Below, one piece after another: positions 39,684-49,864 of a stretch of DNA of 62,000 nucleotides; position 1 is the stretch's first letter; the number at the start of each line of letters is the position of its first letter. Where the stretch lies: the NCBI GenBank assembly GCA_016946835.1, contig JACVTC010000002.1, positions 1,990,001-2,052,000 of the forward strand. Reading direction: 5' to 3'. The notes beneath the pieces are model-generated. The model ran no database searches. It was not told where the DNA came from and saw nothing but the letters and a program-made list of their open reading frames with translations. The DNA is from Neocallimastix lanati (nom. inval.). Lineage: Eukaryota > Neocallimastigomycota > Neocallimastigomycetes > Neocallimastigales > Neocallimastigaceae. The position numbers were made by a program, and so were the translations under genes.

Positions 39684-39782
39684 CCATTGATTATCATCAG
39701 AATCACAGAAAGCTGTAATTAGTACACCTGATATAGGTTATTCCTTTTCCATCAACCCTCCATGGACCTGGAAAAACAGTCC
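39684..39782 (-). repeat. Arm of a 99-bp inverted repeat shared with 47779-47877
   Basis: The reverse complement of this segment matches 47779-47877 at about 90 percent by eye over 99 bases, including CAGGTGTACTAATTACAG and TTTCTGTGATTCTGATGATAA in the minus orientation. In the other copy it lies in plus orientation near a LINE 5' end, so it is probably LINE leader sequence that is inverted here. Confidence 0.85.
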
Positions 39783-39799
39783 ACTTCATTGGGGACTAA

Positions 39800-42700
39800 C
39801 CCTCAATCCCCATCTCTGAAAGCCTCCTGTATGCTAACCCTTTCTCGAATACTAAATATTTCAACCTCTGTATTAGCTGGAACATAAATGGTTGGAATTC
39901 TGAAAAACGTGACGGACTTACCAATTTTAATTCAATCTTTAATCCTATTTGTATTTGTCTTCAAGAAGTCGGTAATAGTTCATTCCTTAACTCCTTTTCT
40001 AACTCATATCCATTCCTTAATCATTATAGAACAGTACTGAGACGTGCGGACAAAAAAATCCCTGGTATGAGGGGCCTTTATATAGGTGTGCACTCCTCCT
40101 GCCAATTCACTAATGATGATTTTGAATATAGATATATACTCTCAGTAAATATATTCTCTTTTTGGGGTGTCAGATGTTCTTTAGGGAACATTTACATCCC
40201 TAGCAAAAAACACAAAGACTCTAGAGAAAAAGCGGAAACTGATTTTGCTAATTGGCTCAAGAACCATCAGAATAACCCTTCGGCTATTGTTGGTGATTTC
40301 AACATGACTAAGCAACAACTCAAAGATCTTATTCTTAGAATTTCCCCTCAATGGTTTGTTATGGATATGGTTGGTCATCAATTTACTTGGTCTAATGGTG
40401 GAAAGAATTCTTGTATTGATTTTATAGTAGTGAACGATAAATTAAGAAATTATCTGAATATTGCTTCTGTATGCTACTCTTTTAATGACATCTCTGACCA
40501 TTTACCACTTATTCTTTCTTGTAAAAAAATATCTCCTGATGGTTTTGTTACTCCCCCTCGGGATAAACAAATTAAGTGGTCTAATCGAATTTGTAGGGAT
40601 AAACGTGAAGCAATCTTCTCTCATAATAAATTCACATGTTTACTGGATGAATTTGAACATAATGATAATCTAGACTCTAATACAATGGTTAAAAAACTTC
40701 TTGACACAGCAAATAAAATAGGCGATGACATTCAAGCAAGAGTTCCTACAAATTTACAGGGTTCAGCGTTCCATTGTCCTGCTTATATTAAGAAATTATC
40801 ACATGAAAAACATTTATTTTATAAAAGGATTAAAAATTTTAAACTTAGTAATGATTTGTCAAATCTTCAAGAATTTTGTGATCTCTCAAAAGAATATAGA
40901 GTTCTTTCTGATTATATCATTAGTATTAAAAGAAATATTAGGAATATTAGATTTAAAAATTTGATTCATTCCATCGGCGAATGTTTCTTAAAAAATGATG
41001 CCCAGCGTGGTTGGTCTGGACTTAAGAAAATTTCTAAACCTTCTTACTCTCCTTCCCAATCACCTGTATACATTAAAGATAAAGAAGGTAATGCTCTAGT
41101 ATCCCAAGAATATCAACTCAATCGTTTTGCAGAATACTATGAAGAACTTGTTTCTGATATAACTAGTCACAGTCTTAATGAAAATTATTGGAAAAGAATA
41201 CTTAATAATTCTTCTACTCCTCAGGAATCATGGGATATTAATCAACCTATTTCCATGTCAGAAATTCATTCAACTGTTCTTTCAATGAAAAATAACAAAG
41301 CACCTGGTCCTGATGGTATACCTACAGAATTTTTTAAAGCATTTTTTAATTCTGAGAGTAGAAATTCTTCTCAGGATGACTCTAATCAAAAGGTTACTTA
41401 TTCCGATTGTGCAAAGTGTCTGTTATTACTTTTTAATAAAATTTGGGATGGTGACTTTCCTAATGAATGGAACTCTGCTTCTATTGTTTCTATTCCTAAA
41501 AAAGGGGATCTTTCAGATTGTAATAATTATCGTGGTATTTCACTCATCAATGTAGGTTTAAAAATTCTATCAAAAATTGTCACTAAAAGAATATCGGACT
41601 ATGCTTTTTCTAATGGAATAATTAGACCAGAACAGTTTTGTTTTAGAAATAAAGAAGAATGTATTAGTTTATTTGTATCCATTCGTGAAATTTGTCAAAG
41701 AAGAAAATTTAAGGATAAATTTACCTTTCTTGCCTTTCTTGACCTTAAAAAAGCTTATGATTCAGTTCCAATTTACAATATACTTACTAAACTAAATTAT
41801 CTTGGTATTCGTGGTAAATGCCTTCAATTCATTACTAATCTATACCTTACCTCGAAAGCTCGTGCAAACTTTAATGGTAAACTTTCAAAAGAATTTCCAA
41901 TACACCGTGGTGTTCGCCAAGGGTGTCCTCTCTCTCCTATTTTATTCAATATATTTATCAATGATATTTTTGATAAATGTAAAAGTTATGGTGTGATTAC
42001 TGAAAAGAAAAAGTGTTGTGGTGGATTATTTGCTGATGATATTGTATTATTAGCTCCTACAAAATCTTCACTTAAAAACCTTTTGAATATTTCTCATGAT
42101 TGGGGTATTAAAAATGAAATGACCTTTGGAATCAATAAATGCGCTACACTAGTTGTTAAACCAAAGAATTTTATACCTTCAAGACATTATGAAAATCCTA
42201 CTTTTAGACTTGGTATGAACTATATACCAAGCACTAATCAATATACATATCTTGGTATACCTTTTAATGAATCGTTGGATTTAAAACCTATTATTGCTAA
42301 GATGAATAGTAAAATTAATTATACAGTTAACTCTTTCTTTAGATTTTTAACCAATAGGAATGTTCCTTTCTACTTTAAAACTCGTATACTAGTTTCTTTT
42401 GTCCTTAGTTCAGTTCTTTATTATGCTCCCTTACTTGGTTCAAATAAAAAGAATACTGAAAAAGCTCAAACTGCTTTTAATCGAGGTTTGTATTGGAGTT
42501 TCGGGTTTAAAAATAAAACCTCCAATACTTCAATTTACAATATGTCTAAGGAACTTTCTATACCTCCTATAGCTAGTTTTTGTGCTAAGGCGATGATTCG
42601 ATGTTTTAAAAAGTGGAAAGATTCTTCTTGTATTATTTCTCATTTAGTTAAAAATATACCTACACTTTCTCACTATTCATGGACGAAAAAAGCACGGAGT

Positions 42701-43345
42701 TTAGCAGTACACAAGCACAATAATAAACTTCCTGGAGAAATAAGGAAGTTTTACTGGGAAAATATTCATTATTCAAACACTCCTGCGATCAGATCTACAA
42801 AATACAAGAAATTTAAATTTGGTTTTAAAAAATTTATTCAACGTCTATCACTTAAATTTTCACAATTTTCTCTTGGATTTTTTTGGATTGGACGAATTAA
42901 ATGTGGATTCAAATTTGATGTAAAAACGTATGTTAAAAGTAATCTAGTATCAGAAAATTGCCCAACATACTGCCCTTGTTGTGGTGAGAGTAACAGCATA
43001 CCTAGTTTTACACACTGGATACTTTTATGTCCTAAATTTGAAGAATTTAGGCAACATTTCATTCCCTTTGTTGATGAAATTTTTATTAATTTTTCTCTTA
43101 TTGTTCATGAGAAATCATTGAACATTCCTGATGATAAAGAGGAAGATTTTGATGATAATATCAATTTTTACGTGCTGTGTCTCCTTCTTGGCGGAAATGC
43201 AGTATTTGAAATCTTAAAGATCGGCTCGGGGGAAAGAAGGCGATATATTAATAATATTTTTCAATCACTTCGAACGAGTCTTCTTTCCCGATTTCATATT
43301 TTGTGGGGCTTGCGGAATTCCTTACTAACATTATGCCTATTGTGA
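39800..43345 (+). CDS. LINE ORF2: APE-type endonuclease + reverse transcriptase + zinc finger
   Basis: The frame is open from 39800 but has no ATG until 40067, which is too late because the endonuclease starts earlier. Endonuclease motifs are SWNINGWN (about 39873), CLQEVG (39957), VGDFNMT (about 40290) and ISDHLPL (about 40490). RT motifs are IVSIPKKGDLSDCNNYRGIS, FLAFLDLKKAYDSVP, RGVRQGCPLSPILFN, LFADD (42029-42040) and GINKCATLVV. Near 42960-43030 is CPTYCPCCG with HWILLCP, a CCHC zinc finger like that of LINE C-termini. No RNase H was seen. The frame stops at 43345 through a 1-base deletion near 43315, where two other copies continue. The missing start fits a 5' inversion that separated the N-terminal domain. 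Confidence 0.9.
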   Translation, partial: PSIPISESLLYANPFSNTKYFNLCISWNINGWNSEKRDGLTNFNSIFNPICICLQEVGNSSFLNSFSNSYPFLNHYRTVLRRADKKIPGMRGLYIGVHSSCQFTNDDFEYRYILSVNIFSFWGVRCSLGNIYIPSKKHKDSREKAETDFANWLKNHQNNPSAIVGDFNMTKQQLKDLILRISPQWFVMDMVGHQFTWSNGGKNSCIDFIVVNDKLRNYLNIASVCYSFNDISDHLPLILSCKKISPDGFVTPPRDKQIKWSNRICRDKREAIFSHNKFTCLLDEFEHNDNLDSNTMVKKLLDTANKIGDDIQARVPTNLQGSAFHCPAYIKKLSHEKHLFYKRIKNFKLSNDLSNLQEFCDLSKEYRVLSDYIISIKRNIRNIRFKNLIHSIGECFLKNDAQRGWSGLKKISKPSYSPSQSPVYIKDKEGNALVSQEYQLNRFAEYYEELVSDITSHSLNENYWKRILNNSSTPQESWDINQPISMSEIHSTVLSMKNNKAPGPDGIPTEFFKAFFNSESRNSSQDDSNQKVTYSDCAKCLLLLFNKIWDGDFPNEWNSASIVSIPKKGDLSDCNNYRGISLINVGLKILSKIVTKRISDYAFSNGIIRPEQFCFRNKEECISLFVSIREICQRRKFKDKFTFLAFLDLKKAYDSVPIYNILTKLNYLGIRGKCLQFITNLYLTSKARANFNGKLSKEFPIHRGVRQGCPLSPILFNIFINDIFDKCKSYGVITEKKKCCGGLFADDIVLLAPTKSSLKNLLNISHDWGIKNEMTFGINKCATLVVKPKNFIPSRHYENPTFRLGMNYIPSTNQYTYLGIPFNESLDLKPIIAKMNSKINYTVNSFFRFLTNRNVPFYFKTRILVSFVLSSVLYYAPLLGSNKKNTEKAQTAFNRGLYWSFGFKNKTSNTSIYNMSKELSIPPIASFCAKAMIRCFKKWKDSSCIISHLVKNIPTLSHYSWTKKARSLAVHKHNNKLPGEIRKFYWENIHYSNTPAIRSTKYKKFKFGFKKFIQRLSLKFSQFSLGFFWIGRIKCGFKFDVKTYVKSNLVSENCPTYCPCCGESNSIPSFTHWILLCPKFEEFRQHFIPFVDEIFINFSLIVHEKSLNIPDDKEEDFDDNINFYVLCLLLGGNAVFEILKIGSGERRRYINNIFQSLRTSLLSRFHILWGLRNSLLTLCLL

Positions 43346-43536
43346 TTGGTGATTTTTACACCATGATCGATTTGTATAGTGTTAGACCTACCGTTGTCAA
43401 GAGCGTCGACGTCGTAATGATAAGGCAAAGAAGAAATTCTGATACAGATTCGAATGATAATTTTCATCCACATGGAGTTATCTTCGATGAATGGGAAGAG
43501 TTAGAGGCCTTTTCGTCCTCGAATCTCATAACGTAG
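43303..43536 (+). CDS. Displaced C-terminal tail of LINE ORF2
   Basis: This frame (MGLAEFLTNIMPIVIGDF ... VVKSVDVVMIRQ ... SDTDS) has the counterpart MWGLREFLTNVIPLI ... VAKSVDVEMIRH ... SDTDS at 47276-47548. At 21.8 kb LWGLTGFLTSAIPII is continuous with the upstream frame. It is therefore the end of ORF2 in another frame, not a separate gene. The tail is acidic and conserved between copies, which argues for function. Confidence 0.75.
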   Translation: MGLAEFLTNIMPIVIGDFYTMIDLYSVRPTVVKSVDVVMIRQRRNSDTDSNDNFHPHGVIFDEWEELEAFSSSNLIT

Positions 43537-43638
43537 TTTTTTAATATTAATATAAAAAAAAATTTTCATGTATTTAAACTTCATGTATTTTTTTAAAAAA
43601 AAAAAATATTATTAAATAAAGTTTATTCCTAGTCTAAA

Positions 43639-43672
<34 letters not shown>

Positions 43673-43685
43673 TTTTTTTTAAGTG

Positions 43686-43789
43686 AATAACTCATAAAAG
43701 CAGTTTACAAAGGTCTACTGTTTATTGTGGGGCATGTGTGTTTATCTTGCTAAAAACAATACCTATCATTAAGTAGCTCTCACTCTTGA
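43686..43789 (+). mobile_element. Remnant of a LINE ORF2 C-terminal region
   Basis: TTTATTGTGGGGC (about 43719) and AATACCTATCATTAAGTAG (about 43760) match the C-tail coding region of the copy at 21.7-21.85 kb (AATTGTGGGGCTTG, AATACCTATCATAAGTAG). It is a short decayed piece between the poly-A of copy 1 and the 5' end of copy 2. Confidence 0.55.
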
Positions 43790-43791
43790 GT

Positions 43792-43832
<41 letters not shown>

Positions 43833-46800
43833 GATTATTTTGATTGATTAATAATGCATAGAATTTAAAAAAAAAATAATTCTAACTTCGATATTCAGAA
43901 TAAAAATTTCATTCTTATCTTTATTCATGATCTTTAATCATGGCCTGTTAGTAAACTTTGGAAATTTCTTAGTAAACATATTTTGCAATAAAATAGTTCA
44001 TGGAACTACAAAAAAACACACACACCTAATATGGAAAATTACTTCATTTTAAGGATAAGCTATGATAAACCCACTTATTATCTAACTAAATATTTTATTT
44101 ATTCTTATTCGATGCTTTCCTATCTGTAAAATTAATTGGATCAAAACCAACAAAGTTCGAACTTTCAGTTATGCTAAGAAATTCAATAATAAATTTTCTT
44201 CTTTTGAAACTAAATCAATGGTAAATGATTTTCTATATAGTAGTATTTACTCACCGTCTACTCAGTTCTTTAATCTTTGTGTCAGTTGGAACATTAATGG
44301 ATGGAATGCAGAAAAACGTGATGGTATTAGATACTTTAATGAAATTTTTAAACCTATCTGTATTTGCTTGCAAGAGGTCGGAAATAGCCAATACCTTAAA
44401 TGTACTTTCAAATAATTACCTATTTCTTTGTTACTATAGTAGAATTTTACGAAAAGCTGATCCAAATATACCTGGTATGAGAGGTCTTAGTATAAGTGTA
44501 CATCGTTCTTGTTTATTTTCTTCAGATCCTTTTGAATGTAAGTATATCATTTCTGTCAATATTAACTTCTTTTTTGGGGAATTAAATGCACTATTGATAA
44601 TATTTATGTTCCTACGGATGAAAGAACGAATGCCTTTTCAGAAATTACTTAAATGGATAAAGAAACATACTAATACTAATACTCCTTCTATTCTTGTAGG
44701 TGAATTTAATATATCTAAATCCCAATTAGAAAGTTTACTTAATAAATCATCTCATCAGTGGTTCACTAAAAACTTAACAAGTCTCGATTTCACATGGGCT
44801 CGGAATGGTAGATCGTCTTGTATTCATAACGTTTTATTTAATAGTAAAATGAAGGAATACATTAATAAGGTATCTATTTGTAGTACATTCAATGATATAT
44901 CTGATCACTTCCCTCTTATCCTTTCCTGTAAGAAAGATGACTCAGAAGATTTTCGTACTCCCATTCCTTCTAGAATATTCAAGTGGTCCCAATACATGTG
45001 TAATGTATAGCATAATGAAATATTCTCAAGTAACTACTTCTCAATTCTTCTTAATGAATTTAATGATAATAAAGAATTAAGTTCTAATGAAATAGTCAAT
45101 AAATTTATATAAACGGTGAATAAAGTTGGTGATAAAGTTCATGCTAGAGTTCTTTGTGATCTTAAAGGCTCAGCTTTCCACTGCCCTTATTATATCAAGA
45201 AACTTTCTCATGAAAAAACATGTTGCATTTTATAAAATCAAAAAATTTTCTTTAGGTCCTAGTCTTGAAAACCTTGATAATTTTTAAAATTTGCTTCGTG
45301 AATATAAAAATATATGTGGTAAAGTCAGGTCAATTAAGTTTTCTATTAAATCAAAACAATTTCATCAGTCAGTAGAATCTGCATGTAATGATTTTTGTAA
45401 TAAAAATGCTATAGGAGTGCTTGGTTAAAATTAAAGAAACTATCTAGCCCTATGTACTCTAATTCTACTTCGTCAAGCGTTTTAAAGGACAAGCAGGGTA
45501 ACTTTTTATTTTCTTATTCTGATCAACTGAATCGATTTGCTGAAGATTATAGTGAACTAGCTTCTGATGTTACTCAACATAGTCTGGATAATGAATACTG
45601 GTAATCCTAATAATAATCCTACTTGGAATTATTAATGATCCTATTACTATGGAAGAAATTCAAAACACTGTGCTTGATATGAAAAATAATAAAGCTCCTG
45701 GACCCGATAGTCTTCCGATTTAATTTTTTAAAGCTTTCTTTAGTAAATCTGATTTATCCGATAATCAAGATGATTCTTCAGATGATCACTACTCTAAGTG
45801 TGCTAAATGTTTACTTTCATTATTTAACAAAATCTGGGATGGTAATTTCCCTGAAGAGTGGAATTTGGCTTCTATAATATCAATTCCAAAAAAAGGAGAT
45901 CTTTCGGATTGTAATAAAATATCGTGGTATTTCTCTTATTAATGTTGACTTAAAAATTGTTTCAAAGATTGTTACTAATAGAATTGTTAAATATGCCCTT
46001 GAACATAAATTTGTTAGACCTGAACAATTTGGATTTAGAAATAAAGAAGAATGCATAAGTTTATATATTTCAATTAGAGAGATATGTCAAAGAAGAAAAT
46101 TTCAAGGAAATTTTACTTATCTTGCTTTTCTCGATCTTAAAAAAGCCTATGATTCAGTACCTATCTTTAATATTTTGACCAAATTACATAATTTAGGTAT
46201 TAGAGGTTATTGTCATCTGTTTTTAAAAAATCTTTATCTATCCTCTAAAGCTCGTGCTTTTTTTAATGGTAATTTCTCAGAAGAATTTTCGATTAATCGT
46301 GGTGTAAACAGTAATTTAAGTGTCAAATTAAATTGGTACTTTCGATTTATTATTAATAAATCTATTCCTCTCCCATTGAAGAAATATATTTTAATTTCCT
46401 TTATTCTTTGTCTTGTTTTATATTATGCTCCTCTCTTTGGTTCAAATATGAGCAGATGCTTTAAAGTTCAAAAATTATTAATAGAGGACTTTGTTGGAGT
46501 TATGGATTTAAATCTAGTAGTTCTTATGTTAGTCTCTATGATATTCTTGAATTGAGAATACCTCCCTCTTTCAGCTATCTGTGCTATATCTCAATTACGC
46601 TGCTTTAGAAAATGGAAAAACTCATCATGTATTATTAATCATCTCACTAATAATATTCCTACTATGTCACATTACTCATGGATTAAAGAATCAAGGACCT
46701 TGGATAAGAAATTAAATGATAAAGAAACAAGTGAAATAAAAAAAAGTTTTATTGGGAAAGAGATGTCTTCAAACCCTCAAAAGCTAAAAAGGTAATTATT

Positions 46801-47654
46801 TATAAGGAGAATAATTTTTGATTTATTTCAGAAATCAAAATCTTTAATATTTCAATATCCTAAGTATCAATTAAGATTCTTTTGGATCTCTCGAATTAGA
46901 TGTGATTTTAAATTTGACATGAGTATTTCCATTAAAAGAAAATTAGTCTCAGAAGATTGCCCTAAAATGTTGCCCATGTTGTGGTGTTAATGTACCTAGC
47001 TTTTCTCACTGGAATTGGAAATTACAGAAATAAATCTTTACCTTTTCTAGATGAACTCTTTTTGAAATTTGCAATGATAATTGAACAAAAATCCTTGGGA
47101 ATGTTGCTTTAAATTCTGAAAAGGATTATGATAATAATATTTATTATTTTATATTGAATGCTCTTCTTGGTGGGCGTTCAATATATGAAAAAAATTAAAC
47201 TTAAAGATGGGGAACAAAGACAATTAGTTGACAATATTTTTAAACAAAATTCAACTTCATTGACTGTTCCGTATTTTGTGGGGATTGAGGGAGTTTCTAA
47301 CAAACGTAATACCATTAATTTGTCAATCTTTTAGATTGATAATGAAATGGTATTCCTTTGAATCTACCGTTGCTAAGAGCGTCGACGTCGAAATGATAAG
47401 GCATGGATTTTCACCTCCCGGTGAAAGATCTGATACAGATTCGTTTGATAACACTAATACTGAAATTATTACTCGCAATAATGGACGTGGTGATATCATC
47501 GAGGAATTGGAAAAGTTAGAGGTTATTGCTTCTAACGCACTTTTATAATTTTATAATATATAATATTTTATTTCATGTATTTTATTTGTTATTGTTTTCA
47601 TTTAAATCATGTAATTTTATTATTATTATAAATTAAATAAAGTTATTCTCTAAG

Positions 47655-47692
<38 letters not shown>
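43790..47692 (+). mobile_element. LINE copy 2, complete in extent but dead
   Basis: It runs from a 5' end with poly-T (43798-43830) and GCATAGAATTT-like leader to AATAAA (about 47635), then CTAAGTCTA and poly-A (47657-47690). The N-terminal domain is at about 43897-44190, broken by stops. The endonuclease begins FNLCVSWNINGWN (about 44271) in frame with the N-terminal domain. RT pieces include IISIPKKGDLSDCNK and FLDLKKAYDSVP, and near 46302 the frame jumps from EEFSINRGV to thumb sequence (SVKLNWYFRF). This removes the QGCPLSPILFN to FADD region, about 400 bp. The C-tail is at 47276-47548. Many frameshifts and stops occur. Confidence 0.85.
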
Positions 47693-47695
<3 letters not shown>

Positions 47696-48245
47696 AGAGT
47701 TAATTTTTTTTTTTTTTTTTTAATAATTCATAGAATTAATTTAAAAAAATAATTCTAACTTCTATACTCCATTGATATGGACTTTTTTTCCAAGTCCATG
47801 AGGGGTTGATGGAAAAGGAATAGTCTATATCAGGTGTACTAATTACAGCTTTCTGTGATTCTGATGATAATCGATGGAGAGTTTAGTGGATACCACACAA
47901 AATCTATATTAAAGATGTTACTTCTTTGTTTTATTATTTTAGATTTAACTGGTGATCATATTACTACACATAGTATAACATCACACCAAAATTTTTATAA
48001 CTTTTGAACTTATTTTTATTCTTTATTACATTAAATTTTCTATGATTAATTAAAATTTGTTATTTTTTTTAGTTTTTCATTATTTTTTATTTTACTTAAT
48101 TTTTTACATTCATTTTATTTTTATCTTTAAATTATATAATGTATTCTTTTATTTTTAAAAAAAAAATGTTTAAATACATAAAAATATTTTAATCTATTTA
48201 ATAAAGCACTGGAAGCGTATTCTTTTCCTAGTCTAAAAAAAAAAT
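47693..48245 (+). mobile_element. Internally deleted LINE copy, head-to-tail behind copy 2
   Basis: It begins directly after the poly-A of copy 2 with GAGTTAATTTT and a leader (AATTCATAGAATT, AATAATTCTAACTTC) homologous to 43790-43890, continues with the 99-bp segment 47779-47877, then 3' flank-like sequence. It ends with AATAAA (about 48200), CCTAGTCTA and poly-A at 48235-48243. No ORF2 remains. The direct abutment gives a head-to-tail array. Confidence 0.65.
47779..47877 (+). repeat. Arm of a 99-bp inverted repeat shared with 39684-39782
   Basis: See the partner arm: the two are about 90 percent identical in opposite orientation and bracket 8.2 kb containing LINE copies 1 and 2. This arm begins with a small hairpin, GGACTTTTTTTCCAAGTCC. 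Confidence 0.85.
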
Positions 48246-48354
48246 CACAATATAATTTATTTTGTAAAAATAGAAATTTTGAAAATTTTGGAATAGTTGA
48301 TTTTTTTTTTTTTTTTTTCTATCTTTTTTTTCCATCTTTTTTTTTTTGTTTTGT

Positions 48355-49490
48355 TTTAAGGGTACTTCGTGCCAGAAGTGGATATAAATTCGATGCTCGT
48401 CTTGCCAAAGCTGCCAAAATAAATGAAGAAGACAATCTAGAAAGGTATCCTTGTTGTTATAGAAAAAATTGTAATTCTCAATTGGAATATTGGTTTTTTT
48501 AAATGTTATCTTTTCCATGAATTTCGAATGAAATATTTTAAGGATATTGAAATTATTTATGAAAAAAGAAAAAATTTTTTTTAATTTTTTTTATATAATT
48601 TTCAAATATTGTCCAATATCAAATAGTAATGTAAACACTATTGTCACATAAATGAAGAGTATAGAATCAAGTACAGATTCTAATAGTAGTAACGAAGTTT
48701 ATAATATTAATAATAATAATAATTGTAATAATATTGTTAATAATAGTGGAAATAGGAATATTAATATTAGTGATAGTGAAAATAATAGTATCATTACTAA
48801 TAATGTAGTGATTAATTTAATTGGTGTAAATCGTGTTAATATTAGTAATTTTCTGAATAATGAGTGTGTAAATATATATATGACGTTATGTGACGTTGTA
48901 TCGATTATATAACTTCTTTCTTTGTGGAAGAAATACAGATATTATTGATTTAAATTATAAAAAGGAAAGGGATATTTTGTTTAATAGCCAAATCATTTTC
49001 TAGTGATTATTCTAAATCACCATTCTTGGTGCGATCCGTGGCTCTCTTTACAGAAATTATGCCTCGGGTTAGTACTCAACAAAGATTGCTATTCTGACGA
49101 TATAAATACAAACTAACCAGGAGCGTCAACTCTGAAAATGAAGTTAAGACAGACTAATAGGACCAATGCCTCTGAAGGAGAAACCTATATTTTTTTTCAG
49201 ATTGTCAATTCAAACCCTAATCCGGCATAAGAATTTCTTTAAACAGAAATCTTATATTCTGGAATTGAGGTTCGTTGTATATGGATATGGACTTTTTTCT
49301 GAATTTATTTATATATTACTTTTATTTCACATTACTATTTTAAATATTAATATATTCAAATTTGACAAATAATATTTATTTTTTTTTTTTTTTTTATTAA
49401 TTCTGTTGTTTTTTAAATAAAAAAAAATATTCATATAATTAATAAATGAATAAATAAATAAAGTTTAAAGTTCGCAATAAATACATCTAT

Positions 49491-49512
<22 letters not shown>
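48355..49512 (+). mobile_element. C-terminal remnant of a second, diverged LINE
   Basis: Near 48365-48470 the plus strand reads RARSGYKFDARLAKAAKI, then ERYPCC and EYWFF, a decayed LINE zinc-finger region related to but distinct from the main family (GFKFDVKTYVKSN ... CPCCG ... HW). Near 48990-49130 SPFLVRSVALFTEIMPRVS and TRSVNSENEV correspond to the conserved C-tail. AATAAAGT at about 49456 and CATCTATA before poly-A (49491 onward) mark the 3' end. An Asn/Ser-rich open frame at 48652-48912 lies inside and is probably low-complexity linker or chance. Confidence 0.55.
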
Positions 49513-49521
<9 letters not shown>

Positions 49522-49633
49522 AAAAAAAAAAAAATGAATAAGAAAATGTTCACTAAACAAGTACCTCTGCGATTAGATAAATTAAATTTAAGATGTTTAA
49601 AATATACATATATATTTATATTTTATAATTCAT

Positions 49634-49668
<35 letters not shown>

Positions 49669-49799
49669 ATATTTTATTTAATATTTCTATGAATTAGTAA
49701 ATAATATTTATTTTATATATAAATATATATATTATTTCATTTTATTTTTAATTTTATTTTTTTATTTTTTTTTTTTTTTTCTTTATTCTATTTTTACCT

Positions 49800-49864
<65 letters not shown>

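Larger units (their letters stand above)
38700..43655 (+). mobile_element. Nearly full-length LINE copy 1, with inverted 5' part
   Basis: The body (39800-43536) is plus strand and encodes endonuclease, reverse transcriptase, zinc finger and C-tail. It ends with AATAAA at about 43616, then CTAGTCTA followed directly by poly-A (43636-43656), the LINE 3' end. To its left, 38700 to about 39815 carries the element's N-terminal domain and probable leader on the minus strand. The order fits a 5' inversion of the twin-priming type, in which the 5' portion is integrated backwards. The young state (one long frame of about 1180 codons) suggests recent activity of the family. Confidence 0.7.

Noticed and set aside
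48228-48518. 96-codon minus-strand frame starting MEKITFKKTN
   Set aside because: It spans poly-T/poly-A tracts and is antisense to the decayed LINE zinc-finger remnant.
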